Origin: Kitasatospora fiedleri | Lineage (GTDB): Bacteria; Actinomycetota; Actinomycetes; Streptomycetales; Streptomycetaceae | Length of the DNA stretch: 64,000 bases | Reading direction: 5' to 3' | NCBI RefSeq assembly: GCF_948472415.1 | Contig: NZ_OX419519.1 | Span: forward strand, 2,046,001 to 2,110,000 | Shown: positions 18,711-29,113 of the stretch, piece by piece | How positions within the stretch are numbered: position 1 is the stretch's first letter | Layout of the letters: every line of letters begins with the position of its first letter | Notes under the pieces: model-generated | What the model was told of the DNA's origin: nothing | Seen by the model: only the letters and a program-made list of their open reading frames with translations | Databases searched by the model: none | Translations under genes and position numbers: made by a program

Positions 18711-19439
18711 GTGACTGATCGGCTTCCGCTCTTCCCGCTCAACACGGTCCTGTACCCGGGCCTGGTGATGCCCCTGCACGTCTTCGAGGAGCGCTACCGC
18801 CACCTGGTCGCCGATCTCCTGGAACAGCCCGAGGACGCACCGCGCCGCTTCGGCGTGGTCGCCGTCAAGGACGGCCGGGGAACCACCCCGGTCCGCGAGA
18901 GCGAGGGCCCGGCGGGCCCGCTGGAGGGCCTCGGCGCCCCCGGCGGCGATCCGCTGGACGCCCTGTACGCGGTCGGCTGCGTCGCCGACGTCGCCTCCGT
19001 CCGCGAGCAGCCCGAGGGTCGGTACGAACTGCTGGTCACCGGCACCACCCGGTTCCGGCTGCGTGCCCTCGACGCCACCGGCCCCTACCTGGTCGGCGAG
19101 GTCTCGGTGCTCCCCGAGGAGCCGGGCGAGGGCTCCGGCGCGCTCGCGGCCGGCGTCGAACGCGCCTTCCGCACCTACCAGAAGCGGCTGGCCGGGGCCC
19201 GCGAGGCCACCCTCAGCGGCGAGTCCGAGCTGCCGGACGACCCGCAGGTGCTCTCCTACCTGGTCGCCGCCGCCACCTCGCTGTCCACCAAGGACAAGCA
19301 GGAACTCCTCGCCTGCCCCGACACCGCCCAGCGCCTAACCCGCGAACTCGCCCTGCTCCGGCACGAGAGCGCGGTCCTCGCCAAACTCCCCTCGCTGCCC
19401 GCCGCCGACCTCACCCGCCAGGCGTTCAGCCCCAACTGA
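18711..19439 (+). CDS. LON peptidase substrate-binding domain protein
   Basis: This 242-residue protein consists of the Lon N-terminal (substrate-binding) domain alone: LPLFPLNTVLYPGLVMPLHVFEERYR at the start, then FGVVAVKDGRG, VGCVADV and GRYELLVTGTTRFRL. The ATPase and protease parts of Lon are absent. Stand-alone LON-domain proteins are widespread in actinobacteria; a role in protein quality control or small-molecule binding is possible but unproven. The GTG start follows a -10-like box, which suggests a leaderless mRNA. It is probably co-transcribed with ybaK, whose start lies 8 bp downstream. Confidence 0.9.
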   Translation: MTDRLPLFPLNTVLYPGLVMPLHVFEERYRHLVADLLEQPEDAPRRFGVVAVKDGRGTTPVRESEGPAGPLEGLGAPGGDPLDALYAVGCVADVASVREQPEGRYELLVTGTTRFRLRALDATGPYLVGEVSVLPEEPGEGSGALAAGVERAFRTYQKRLAGAREATLSGESELPDDPQVLSYLVAAATSLSTKDKQELLACPDTAQRLTRELALLRHESAVLAKLPSLPAADLTRQAFSPN

Positions 19440-19447
19440 GGACCTCC

Positions 19448-19939
19448 GTGGCCAAGAAGAAGTCCCCCGGCGGCACCCCCGCCACCGTCGCCCTCGACAC
19501 CGCCGGCGTCCCGTTCACCGTCCACGAGTACGCCCACGACCCGGCCGCCGCCTCCTACGGCGCGGAGGCCGCCGAGGCGATGGGCGTCTCCCCCGGCCGG
19601 GTGTTCAAGACCCTGCTCGCCGAGACCGACGGCACCCTCGCCGTCGCCGTCGTCCCGGTCTCCGGCCGGCTCGACCTCAAGGCGCTGGCCGCCGCGCTCG
19701 GCGCCAAGCGCGCCGCCATGGCCGACCCGGCCGCCGCCGAGCGCTCCACCGGCTACGTGGTCGGCGGCATCTCACCGCTCGGCCAGCGCCGCAGGCTGCG
19801 CACCGTGATCGACTCCGGCGTCCTCGCCCACCCCACCGTCTTCGTCTCCGCCGGCCGCCGCGGCACCGAGGTCGAACTCGCCCCGGCCGACCTGGTCCGC
19901 CTCACCGCCGCGCTGACCGCCCCCATCGCGCGGGAGTGA
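19448..19939 (+). CDS. ybaK: Cys-tRNA(Pro) deacylase, YbaK type
   Basis: YbaK-family editing proteins hydrolyse cysteine wrongly attached to tRNA-Pro. The 163-residue protein has the full domain: TAGVPFTVHEYAHDP at the N-terminus, then GVSPGRVFKTLLAETDG with the conserved lysine (about 57), VVPVSGRLDLKALAAALGAKRA and GYVVGGISPLGQRRRL. No synthetase domain is fused, so it acts in trans. The GTG at 19448 begins the MAKKK N-terminus typical of the family, with AGGACC just upstream. The gene converges with the DUF2567 gene across a hairpin. Confidence 0.92.
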   Translation: MAKKKSPGGTPATVALDTAGVPFTVHEYAHDPAAASYGAEAAEAMGVSPGRVFKTLLAETDGTLAVAVVPVSGRLDLKALAAALGAKRAAMADPAAAERSTGYVVGGISPLGQRRRLRTVIDSGVLAHPTVFVSAGRRGTEVELAPADLVRLTAALTAPIARE

Positions 19940-19946
19940 ACCCCGG

Positions 19947-19974
19947 GAGCCCGGGGACCCGGGGAGCCGGGCTC
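19947..19974. terminator. hairpin between ybaK and the DUF2567 gene
   Basis: An 8-bp stem (GAGCCCGG with CCGGGCTC) has a 12-nt loop that is itself G/C-rich. It lies between convergent genes and reaches the DUF2567 stop codon. Confidence 0.5.
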
Positions 19975-20620
19975 AGGCCCGGTCGGCCGGGGGCGGCACC
20001 GGCCCCGGGGTCTCCCAGTACGGGGGGCGGTCCGGCTCGCGCTTGCCGAACGTCGCGGAGAGGGCGAGCAGCAGGATCATGGCCGTCATCGGCCAGACCA
20101 TCAGCGCCCCCTTCGCGGTGAGTTCCAGCGGCCCGTCGAAGGTGCCGCCGTTGCCGACGGACAGCGCGTGGGCGCGCAGGTCGGAGGTGGCACCGAGGTG
20201 GGTGCCGAGCTGCCAGGCGATCACCGAGCCGAGCAGGCCGCCGGCGGCCAAGCCGACGGCCACGGCGACGCCGCCGCCGCGGGCGCGGGTCCACAGGAAG
20301 GCGCCGAGCGAGGTGAGCAGGCCGAGGCCGAGGCCGAGCAGCGAGAAGACGCCGACCGCGCCGATCAGCTCCTCGCCCTCCGGGTCCCGGTAGAGGATGT
20401 GGTCGTCCTGGACGGCGTAGCCGACCCGGGGGGCGAGCCAGAGCCAGAGCAGGCCGAGCGCCACGCCGAGGACCGCTCCGACGAGGGTGATGATCGCTCC
20501 GATCCGCAGTTCGGGGCCGATCGGCGGCCGCTTGGCGCGGTCGGACGGCTGCGGCGGGAAGGGCGGGGCGAAGGGGTCCGGCCCGGGCGAGCTACCCGCA
20601 GGTGTGTTCGGTACGGTCAC
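19973..20620 (-). CDS. DUF2567 family membrane protein
   Basis: This 215-residue membrane protein matches the actinobacterial DUF2567 pattern; the function is unknown. A proline-rich cytosolic N-terminus (SSPGPDPFAPPFPPQ) is followed by four membrane segments at about 39-63, 86-108, 119-136 and 172-192. After the first comes the external segment APRVGYAVQDDHILYRDPEGEE, and a loop between the third and fourth contains LRAHALSVGNGGTFDGPLELTAKGAL. The GTG start at 20620 gives the family length. The 270 bp upstream hold a tandem-repeat array rather than an obvious promoter. Confidence 0.75.
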   Translation of the reverse strand: MTVPNTPAGSSPGPDPFAPPFPPQPSDRAKRPPIGPELRIGAIITLVGAVLGVALGLLWLWLAPRVGYAVQDDHILYRDPEGEELIGAVGVFSLLGLGLGLLTSLGAFLWTRARGGGVAVAVGLAAGGLLGSVIAWQLGTHLGATSDLRAHALSVGNGGTFDGPLELTAKGALMVWPMTAMILLLALSATFGKREPDRPPYWETPGPVPPPADRA

Positions 20621-20636
20621 GGGCCCATCGTTTCAT

Positions 20637-20867
20637 GTCGGCCCGGGCGGATGTCGATCTCAACGGGACAACGACCACGGCGAACGGCGCACCCACCGGC
20701 CCGAGAACGCAGCACGTCGGCCCGGGCGGATGTCGATCTCAACGGGACAACGACCACGGCGAACGGCGCACCCACCGGCCCGAGAACACAGCATGTCGGC
20801 CCGGGCGGATGTCGATCCCGACCGGACGACGACCACGGCGAACGACGCACCCACCGGCCGGGCGGCG
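20637..20867. repeat. three-copy 79-bp tandem repeat in an intergenic region
   Basis: A 79-bp unit beginning GTCGGCCCGGGCGGATG starts at 20637, 20716 and 20795. The first two copies are nearly identical; the third is diverged and shortened, ending near 20867. Because 79 is not a multiple of three, each copy shifts frame, so the array is unlikely to encode protein repeats. It fills the gap between the DUF2567 start and the ABC permease stop, both on the minus strand. I see no gene, terminator or known regulatory motif in it. Confidence 0.9.
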
Positions 20868-20890
20868 CCCCGCCCCCCGTTCCGGCCGGG

Positions 20891-21681
20891 TCAGCTCGCG
20901 GCGCGCCGGTACGCCCAGGTGGCGAGGGTGAGCGAGACCAGGCCGACCGCGCCGCAGACGCCGAGGTCGAGGGTGATCCGGGCCCAGTCGGGGTGCGGGG
21001 CGAAGGTGAGCGCGAAGGCGTCGACGCCGTAGCTGGAGGGCAGCAGGTCGCGCAGCCACTGGACCGGTTCGGGGAGCCGGGAGGCGGGCAGGACGCCGAG
21101 CAGCAGGGCGGCGGACATGCCGAGCTGTCCGGCGAGGGTGGCGAGCTCCTGGCGGGGGGCGAGCAGGCCGAGGGCGGCGCCGAGGCCGGCCAGCGCGGCG
21201 CCGGCGAGCGGGATCACCGCGAGCAGGACCCACAGCCGGGCGAGGGGCAGTCCGAACATCCAGCAGCCGGCGCCGGCGGTGACGAAGACCCCGGGCACGG
21301 TGAAGGAGGCGTAGGCGGCGGCGGTGCCGAGCACCACGGAGGCGGGCGGCACCGGCAGGGTCGCGTAGTGGTCGAGGCCGCCGGTGGCGCGCAGCCTGCC
21401 GAAGTACTGGGCGAGCAGGTTGAGCGCGACGAAGGCGACCACCAGGACGGCGGAGCCGGCCACCACGGCGTGCGCGGAGGGGTTGTCGCCGGGGTCGACG
21501 ACGCCGCGCATCATCACCAGGATGCCGATCGACTGGAAGGTGGCGACGAACAGCAGCGGAATCCGGGAGACCTTGGCGCGGGCCAGCTGGGCCCGGTAGA
21601 CGGCGGCCAGCGCGGGCAGCAGCCGGGCGGCGGGGGCGAGCGGCGCGGGCGCGGTGGTGACGGCGGGGGCGTCGAGCAGGG

Positions 21682-21685
<4 letters not shown>
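20891..21685 (-). CDS. ABC-2 type transporter permease
   Basis: This 264-residue integral membrane subunit of an ABC exporter has about six hydrophobic segments in the usual ABC-2 layout, with the cytosolic N-terminus containing AVYRAQLARAKVSR. The sequence LPSSYGVDAFAL near the end is typical of the class. The substrate is unknown. The start overlaps the ATPase stop by four bases (ATGA), so the two are translated together and form one transporter, probably as a 2+2 complex. Such pairs often export antibiotics or lipids, but nothing here fixes the substrate. Confidence 0.88.
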
Positions 21686-22647
<962 letters not shown>

Positions 22648-22713
22648 GACGGAAGACTCTACGCGCCGTAAAGGGCGTTCCGGACACGCGGGGTGGGCAA
22701 GTCGGCCCGGGCG

Positions 22714-23896
22714 TCAGCTGTCCTGCCGGGCCTGCGCGGTGGGCCGGGTGTCGGGGACGCGGGCGGCGAGCTCCTTCCAGAAGCCCTCCCGGATGGCGTA
22801 CCTGTCCTGTTCGTCGATCTGGTCCTCCTTGTGCGCGAGCAGGCCGAACCGGGCGGCGTAGCGCAGCAGTTCGCCGTCCAGGCGGTGCGGGATGCGCGGG
22901 TGGTCGGTCCACAGCAGGGCGGGGCGCTCGGTGGCGGCGAGGCGGTCGAGCCAGCGGCGGGCGAAGACCTGGCCGACCTCCTGCGGGTCGCCGCCGACGC
23001 TGGTGATGTCCTCCTCGCGGTCGGCCCAGCGCTGGGCGGAGGTGGTGATCCGGTCCAGGGTGGGCAGCGCGTCGGCGGCGGTGGCGGTGTCGGCGCGGTC
23101 GACCCAGCCGCGCTCGGAGGACCAGCGCAGCACCGGGCCGGCGGCGGCCGGGGCGGGGTCGGGGGCGGGCCGGGGGCGGCGCGTCCGGCCAGGTCCTTGG
23201 GGTGGGGATGACCCGCAGCGGGGCGCTGCGGGCGGCCGCCGCGGCGGCGGGTGCGGGGACGGCCGCGGCGGCGGGCAGCAGCGGGACGGGGCGGGGCCGG
23301 GGCGCGGCGGGCAGCACCGCGACGGGGGCGACCGGCTCGGCGGCGGCCTCCCGGGGGCGGGCCCAGCGCTGGATCCAGGCGCGGTCCAGCACCCGGCGCT
23401 CGTCCGCCTCGCCGACCAGTTCCTCGGACTGGTTGAAGTCCCCGTCGGCGGCCTCCAGCGCCCACAGGTGGACGGCGACGCCGTGCTCCTTGGCGGAGGC
23501 GACGCCGGGCAGCAGGTCGCCGTCCCCGGTGACCAGCACCACGTCGGCGCAGGCGTGGTTGCGGGCGAGTTCGCTGAGTTCGGCGTGCATCGCGGCGTCC
23601 ACGCCCTTCTGCACCCACCGGCCCTCGACCCGGGTGAGCGCGCCCAGCCGGACGGTGACCCGGGGCAGCACCCGCAGCCGGCGGTGCTCGGGGACGGGGC
23701 GGCGGTCGACGGCGGCGTCGAACCAGTAGATCCGCAGCAGCGGCAGGCCGGTCTCCGTCTCGGCGCGCTCGCGCAGCGCGGTGATCAGCACCGGGTGGTC
23801 GACGGTGATCCGGGCCCGGCCGGGCTCCCCCGCGAGCAGGCTGGCGGCCGCGCCCAGCAGGTAGCCCGCGTCGACCAGGACGACGCAGCGGTCCAT
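22714..23896 (-). CDS. NYN domain (PIN-like) protein, apparent frameshift
   Basis: The N-terminal domain is an NYN/PIN-like nuclease fold: CVVLVDAGYLLGA at residue 4, VQKGVDAAMHAELSELA with its aspartate, and VLVTGDGDLLPGV with two aspartates for metal binding. An Ala/Pro-rich linker and a conserved C-terminal domain (LRWSSERGWVDRADTAT to FWKELAARVPDT) follow. The C-terminal part lies in a different frame. The shift falls in the C-rich linker near 23150-23190 and needs either two missing bases or one extra. The ATG at 23896 has GAGGAGG upstream. Full length would be about 394 residues. The role in RNA processing is inferred from the fold. Confidence 0.8.
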
Positions 23897-24039
23897 CTCC
23901 GGCACCTCCTCCTCGGCCCGGGCCCCGGCGGTGGGGCGCCGCCCGGCGGCCCGGCGACCGTTGGGCACACCTTTCCCCTCCGTCCGCCCGCCGAACCGCG
24001 CCGGGCCCGCCGCGCGCCGACCCTGGATACTGGGACACC

Positions 24040-24834
24040 GTGCGGAAGAGTGCGGTGGTGCTGTGCGCGGTGGCGGCGATCGGGGCGGTGGCGATCGTCC
24101 TGGTCCCGGCGACCTCGCCGGAGACCTCCAGCGGGGACACCGGGCTGGTGTCGGTGGTGGTCAACCACGGCCGCACGGTCGAGCTGGGCCCGGCCGAGAC
24201 CCGCACCGTCGCGGTGGAGGTGACGGCGAGCGACCGCTCGGGCATCCGCGCGGTGGACCCGATCGGCCTGTGGGGGCCCAACTACGGGACGTTGAAGGTC
24301 GGCCCGATGTCCTGCGTCCCGCTGGACGCGGCCGGGACCACGGCCCGGTGCAGCGGTGAGGCGGTGATCGCGGCCGGTTCGCGGGCGCTCTTCGACGACC
24401 AGGCCGGGACCTGGTTCGTCGACCTGCGAATCCGGGCCACCGACGGCGACCGGTACGTGTCGAAGAACGCCGCCGGGTTCTCGCTCAAGCGCACCGCCGG
24501 GTTCGACCTGGCGTCGGTGGCCCCGGCCCGGGCGGCGGTGGGCGAGGCGGTCACCGTCCGGGGGCGCCTGCGGCGCGCGGACTGGGACCGCGACGCCGAG
24601 GTGCCCCAGCAGGGCACCACCGCCTACCTGCAGTTCCGGCCGACCGGCAGCAGCACCTGGACCACCCTGGCCAGCACCGGCACGGACGCCGACGGGCTGC
24701 TGTCGCTGAACGTGCCGGTGCGCGGCCCGGGCGCGTTCCAGTGGTACGCGCCGGGCGACAAGTGGACGGGGGGCGCCCTGTCGGAGGTGCTGCCGCTGCG
24801 GGTCGACGCGCCGGAGTCGCACCCGGGCCAGTGA
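24040..24834 (+). CDS. putative secreted or membrane-anchored protein
   Basis: This 264-residue protein has a signal-like N-terminus (MRKSAVVLCAVAAIGAVAIVLVPATS) and an extracellular part rich in beta-strand pattern. Two Ig-like halves may be present (VELGPAETRTVAVEVTASD and PARAAVGEAVTVRGRLRR). Two cysteines (MSCVPL, ARCSGE) could form a disulfide. I do not recognise the family with confidence; it resembles streptomycete secreted proteins of the DUF5707 kind. The GTG at 24040 follows a GATACT box by eight bases and has no ribosome-binding site. It is divergent from the NYN gene and ends before a shared terminator. Confidence 0.65.
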   Translation: MRKSAVVLCAVAAIGAVAIVLVPATSPETSSGDTGLVSVVVNHGRTVELGPAETRTVAVEVTASDRSGIRAVDPIGLWGPNYGTLKVGPMSCVPLDAAGTTARCSGEAVIAAGSRALFDDQAGTWFVDLRIRATDGDRYVSKNAAGFSLKRTAGFDLASVAPARAAVGEAVTVRGRLRRADWDRDAEVPQQGTTAYLQFRPTGSSTWTTLASTGTDADGLLSLNVPVRGPGAFQWYAPGDKWTGGALSEVLPLRVDAPESHPGQ

Positions 24835-24883
24835 GCCCGGCCGCGGACGCGAGGGACCGCGGACGCGACAGGCCCGCGGACGC

Positions 24884-24916
24884 GACGGGCCCCCGGGTGG
24901 GTGCCCGGGGCCCGTC
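24884..24916. terminator. bidirectional terminator before asd
   Basis: A stem of about 13 bp (GACGGGCCCCCGGG with CCCGGGGCCCGTC, one unpaired base) and a 6-nt loop lie between convergent genes. Just upstream, CCGCGGACGCGA is repeated three times (24841-24889). Confidence 0.7.
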
Positions 24917-24935
24917 GGGGCGGGTGACGCCGGGG

Positions 24936-25997
<1,062 letters not shown>

Positions 25998-26065
25998 CTA
26001 CCGGTTGGGCCGGTTGTCCCGGCCCATCATGCCTTGTCAGAGCGGGTTGCGGCGGGGGCGTCCCA

Positions 26066-26079
26066 AAGCGTGAACGCTT
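26066..26079. promoter_or_regulatory. small inverted repeat upstream of asd
   Basis: AAGCGT-GA-ACGCTT is a 6-bp inverted repeat in the 169-bp gap before asd. It may be an operator. The same gap carries GGAAATCC twice, each followed within four bases by CTGCGC or TGCGCG. Confidence 0.25.
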
Positions 26080-26151
26080 CCCGTCCGAGGCGGAAATCCC
26101 TCCTGCGCAGGCCCCCGTCCGCCGGAAATCCTGCGCGCGGTCGCGCGGTTC

Positions 26152-26979
26152 TCAGGCGTGCGCGAGCAGCGGCAGCCGCACCGCGGGCGTCGGGATGCGT
26201 CCGGCGCGGTGCAGCAGCGCCTTGAGCCCGGTCGGGTTCGGCCCGGTGAAGGCCGACCGGGAGACCTCGGCGAGTGCGGCGCCGAGGGTGCGGGCGCGGG
26301 CCGCGTCGCCGTCCGCCCAGGCCCGGTGCAGGGCGGCGAACCGGGCGGTCTCCAGGTGCGCGGAGGCCAGGATTCCGCCGTCGGCGCCGAGGGCCAGCAG
26401 CGGGGAGAGGAACAGGTCGTCGCCGGCCAGCACGCCGCGCGGGGCGGCGGCCAGCAGCGCGATCGTCTGCTCGTCGATGCCGCCGGCCGCGTACTTGACC
26501 CCGGCCACGCCGGGCAGCGCGAGCAGGTCCAGCAGGGCGGCGGCGCCCAGCGGCTGACCGGTGCGGTACGGGATGTGGTAGACCACCAGCGGCAGCGGGC
26601 TGGTCGCGGCGAGGGCCCGGAAGTGGGCGAGGACGCCGGCCTCGCCGGGCCGGACGAAGGCGGGGACGGCGACCAGCGCGGCGTCGGCCCGGCCGTCCAG
26701 GGCGGCCAGCGCCTCGGCGGTGCGGGCGGTGCCGCCGTGGCCGGCGCCGACGGTGAGCGGCGCGCCGTGCGCGTCGCAGGCCCGGCGGCAGACCTCGATC
26801 ACCGCGTCCTGCTCGGCGGTGGTCAGCGAGCCGGGTTCGCCGGTGGTGCCGAGGGCGACCAGGCCGGCGGCGCCGTCCGCGAGCAGGTCGCGGGCGAGCC
26901 GTTCCAGGGCGTCGAGGGCGACGGCGCCGTCGGCGGTGAAGGGCGTGACCAGCGGGACGTGGATGCCGTGCAGTTCCAT
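26152..26979 (-). CDS. dihydrodipicolinate synthase family aldolase
   Basis: This 275-residue class I aldolase belongs to the DapA/N-acetylneuraminate lyase superfamily. It has LGTTGEPGSLT (about 42-52), the tyrosine in VVYHIPYRTG (about 133) and the Schiff-base lysine in GVAGVKYAAGG (about 160). It is somewhat short, and LTTAEQDAVIE and the C-terminus differ from housekeeping DapA, so the substrate may not be aspartate semialdehyde. A divergent LysR regulator starts 72 bp away, the usual arrangement when such a regulator controls its neighbour. This suggests an inducible catabolic or accessory aldolase. Confidence 0.85.
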   Translation of the reverse strand: MELHGIHVPLVTPFTADGAVALDALERLARDLLADGAAGLVALGTTGEPGSLTTAEQDAVIEVCRRACDAHGAPLTVGAGHGGTARTAEALAALDGRADAALVAVPAFVRPGEAGVLAHFRALAATSPLPLVVYHIPYRTGQPLGAAALLDLLALPGVAGVKYAAGGIDEQTIALLAAAPRGVLAGDDLFLSPLLALGADGGILASAHLETARFAALHRAWADGDAARARTLGAALAEVSRSAFTGPNPTGLKALLHRAGRIPTPAVRLPLLAHA

Positions 26980-27017
26980 GCGGGGAAGCCTGCCGGGCGG
27001 CGACCGTGCGGGTCCAG

Positions 27018-27051
27018 TTCACATTTCTGATGCTTCTCGTAAGCTGGGCCG
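27018..27051 (+). promoter_or_regulatory. promoter of the LysR gene, probably leaderless
   Basis: TTCACA at 27018-27023 and TAAGCT at 27040-27045, with a 16-bp spacer, form a fair promoter. The -10 lies 6 nt before the ATG at 27052, so the mRNA would begin at the start codon. This A/T-rich gap is also where a LysR protein would bind to control the divergent aldolase gene. Confidence 0.55.
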
Positions 27052-27936
27052 ATGCTTGAGGTCCGAAGGCTGCGGTTGCTGCGCGAACTGGCCCGGCTGG
27101 GGACGATCGCGGCGGTCGCCGAGGCGCTGGCGTTCAGTCCTTCGGCGGTGTCCCAGCAGCTGTCGGTGCTGGAGCGGGAGGCGGGGGTGCCGCTGCTGGA
27201 GCGGACCGGGCGGCGGGTGGCGCTGACCCCGGCGGGGCGGAACCTGGTGCGGCACACCGAGGCGGTGCTGGAGCTGCTGGAGCGGGCGGACGCCGAGCTG
27301 GCGCACGCCCGCAGCGGCCCGGCCGGGCCGCTGCGGATCGGCGCCTACCCGTCCGCGGTGCGCGCCCTGGTGCCGGCGGCGCTGGCCGAGCTGGCGGCCC
27401 GGCACCCGGAGCTGGAGCCGATGGTGAGCGAGGTGGACCCGGCGGCGGTGGCCGGGGCGCTGCGGGCGGGCGAGCTGGACGTGGCGCTGGTGCACGAGTA
27501 CGACCTGGTGCCGGGCGAGCCGGAGGAGGGGATCGCGCTGACCGGGCCGGTGTTCGCCGAGCCGCTGTACCTGGCGGCCCGCTCCGGCGGCACCCTGGCC
27601 GAGCACCGGGACAGCCCGTGGATCACCGCCCCGGCCGGGACGCTGTGCCACGCGATGGTGCAGCGGGTCTGCCAGGCGGCCGGGTTCGCGCCGCGGGTGC
27701 GCCACCTGGTGGACGACTTCGCGGCCCAGCTGGCCCTGGTGGCGGTGGGTCAGGGGGTGGCGCTGGTACCGCAGTTGGGCGTGGACCGGTGCCCGCCGGG
27801 CGTGGCGCTGACCCGGCTGCCGCTGTACCGGCGCACCCGGACCGCGTTCCGGGCCGGCGGGGCCGCGCACCCGGCGGTGGCGGCCTTCGCGGCGGCCCTG
27901 CACGCGGCGGTCCCGGCCGGGCTGCGCTCCTCCTGA
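27052..27936 (+). CDS. LysR family transcriptional regulator
   Basis: This 294-residue regulator has a N-terminal winged helix-turn-helix (LRLLRELARLGTIAAVAEALAFSPSAVSQQLSVLE region, residues 7-41). An effector-binding domain from about residue 90 (GPLRIGAYPSAVRALVPAAL, ELDVALVHEYD, and the late GQGVALVPQLGV) is typical of the family. The inducer is unknown. It is divergent from the DapA-family gene across 72 bp and is the likely regulator of that gene and itself. The ATG lacks a Shine-Dalgarno sequence but has a good -35/-10 pair directly upstream. Confidence 0.93.
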   Translation: MLEVRRLRLLRELARLGTIAAVAEALAFSPSAVSQQLSVLEREAGVPLLERTGRRVALTPAGRNLVRHTEAVLELLERADAELAHARSGPAGPLRIGAYPSAVRALVPAALAELAARHPELEPMVSEVDPAAVAGALRAGELDVALVHEYDLVPGEPEEGIALTGPVFAEPLYLAARSGGTLAEHRDSPWITAPAGTLCHAMVQRVCQAAGFAPRVRHLVDDFAAQLALVAVGQGVALVPQLGVDRCPPGVALTRLPLYRRTRTAFRAGGAAHPAVAAFAAALHAAVPAGLRSS

Positions 27937-27961
27937 CGTGCCGGGGCGCGGGGGCGGTCGA

Positions 27962-27973
27962 TAGCCTTCCGCC
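27962..27973 (+). promoter_or_regulatory. possible leaderless -10 box for the PemK-like gene
   Basis: TAGCCT at 27962-27967 lies 6 nt before the ATG at 27974. No ribosome-binding site is present in the 37-bp gap. Confidence 0.4.
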
Positions 27974-28423
27974 ATGCATCAGTTGAACGAGCAGCAGGAG
28001 CAGCCGGGCCGGTTCGGGCCGGACGCCACGGTGGAGGTCCGGGCCGAGGGCGTGGGCCCGGTCCGCACGGAGTACGCGCCGGACCACGACGGCGACCCGG
28101 ACCCGGGCGAGATCGTCTGGACGTGGGTGCCGTACGAGGAGAACGACGGCCGGGGCAAGGACCGGCCGGTGCTGGTGGTGGCCCGGGAGGCGGGCGGTTC
28201 GCTGCTGACGGTGATGCTCTCCAGCAAGGGCCACGACGACGACCGGGACTGGGTGCCGCTGGGCGCCGGCCCGTGGGACCGCAGCGGGCGGGACTCCTGG
28301 GTGGCGCTGGACCGGGTGTTCCGGGTGCGCGACGGCGGGATGCGGCGCGAGGCGTGCGCCCTGGACCGGGCCCGGTTCCAGCGGGTGGTGGACTCGTTGC
28401 GGCTCCGTTACCGCTGGCACTGA
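27974..28423 (+). CDS. PemK/MazF-like protein without visible antitoxin
   Basis: This 149-residue protein has a PemK/MazF-like beta-barrel region (GEIVWTWVPYEENDGRGKDRPVLVVARE at about 46-73, then LTVMLSSKGHDD and SWVALDRVFRV). MazF toxins cut RNA. This group, widespread in streptomycetes, usually has no adjacent antitoxin, so toxin activity is uncertain. An acidic N-terminal extension of about 45 residues precedes the domain, and GRGKDRPVLVV is the conserved core. No short antitoxin frame lies on either side: LysR is upstream and the RDD gene is downstream, after a 90-bp A/T-richer gap. Confidence 0.8.
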   Translation: MHQLNEQQEQPGRFGPDATVEVRAEGVGPVRTEYAPDHDGDPDPGEIVWTWVPYEENDGRGKDRPVLVVAREAGGSLLTVMLSSKGHDDDRDWVPLGAGPWDRSGRDSWVALDRVFRVRDGGMRREACALDRARFQRVVDSLRLRYRWH

Positions 28424-28513
28424 GTAACGATTATCGGATCTTCCTTCCCTGGTTCACCTCGGTACCGGTACAACGTCTCCAGGATTCCCACCAGTTGAGC
28501 TGGAGTCGCCCGC

Positions 28514-29047
28514 ATGAGCAGCAACACCCCTCCCGGCTACGAGCCCTCGAAGGACCCCTACGGCCAGTACGCGCAAGGCGGGCAGCCGGGCTGGCTCGGC
28601 CCGACCCCGCCGCCCGGCGCGCAAGCCGTCCCCGGCACCCGGGTGCTGGCCGCCCCGGTGGACCGCTTCCTGGCCCGCCTGGTCGACGTGGCGGTCCTGA
28701 TCGTCCCGCTGATCATCGTGAACCTGATCTCGCCCAGCGTGTTCCTCTACTACCTGCTGGCCGCGGTGGTGGTGGTCGGCTACGAGGGCGCCATGCTGAC
28801 GACCCAGCACGGCCAGACCGTCGGCAAGAAGGTCCTCAAGCTCCGGGTGGTCGACGCGGCCGGCGGCGGCCGCCCGGCCGACGGCCAGTTCTGGACCCGG
28901 GCCGCCATCTACGGCGGCCCGAACCTGGTCCCGTACATCGGCGGCCTGTTCTCGCTGGTCAACTGCCTGTCCCTGCTGTGGGACAAGCCGCTCCAGCAGT
29001 GCTTCCACGACAAGGGCGCCAGGACCGTGGTGGTCAAGGAGCACTGA
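28514..29047 (+). CDS. RDD family membrane protein
   Basis: This 177-residue membrane protein has the RDD domain: RFLARLVDVAVLIVPLIIVNLI (about 54-75, with the R..D pair), a second hydrophobic segment LYYLLAAVVVVGYEGAML, then the conserved TTQHGQTVGKKVLKLRVVD and a last segment near PYIGGLFSLVNCLSLLW. Function is unknown; transport or ion exchange has been proposed for the family. The N-terminal 45 residues are Pro/Gly/Tyr-rich. ATG at 28514 follows GGAG. The gap before it (28424-28513) is unusually A/T-rich and probably holds the promoter. A perfect hairpin follows. Confidence 0.88.
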   Translation: MSSNTPPGYEPSKDPYGQYAQGGQPGWLGPTPPPGAQAVPGTRVLAAPVDRFLARLVDVAVLIVPLIIVNLISPSVFLYYLLAAVVVVGYEGAMLTTQHGQTVGKKVLKLRVVDAAGGGRPADGQFWTRAAIYGGPNLVPYIGGLFSLVNCLSLLWDKPLQQCFHDKGARTVVVKEH

Positions 29048-29060
29048 CCGCCCCTCGGCG

Positions 29061-29099
29061 GACGGGCCCCGGCGGAGTCGCACTCCGCCGGGGCCCGTC
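29061..29099. terminator. perfect bidirectional terminator between RDD gene and dnaE
   Basis: An 18-bp perfect stem (GACGGGCCCCGGCGGAGT and its complement) with a 3-nt loop lies between convergent genes. It is among the strongest hairpins found in the window. Confidence 0.85.
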
Positions 29100-29113
29100 C
29101 GCGCGCACCGCCG

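Noticed and set aside
20602..20931. Plus-strand open frame through the 79-bp repeats considered as a repeat protein
   Set aside because: The period of 79 changes frame at each copy, so the translated repeats are not the same peptide. No convincing start signal.
24841..24889. Three short CCGCGGACGCGA repeats considered as a CRISPR-like or operator array
   Set aside because: The units are 12 bp with irregular short spacing and lie next to a terminator; too short and irregular for either.
27974..28423. Considered a full toxin-antitoxin locus
   Set aside because: No second small gene is present on either side within the available gaps.
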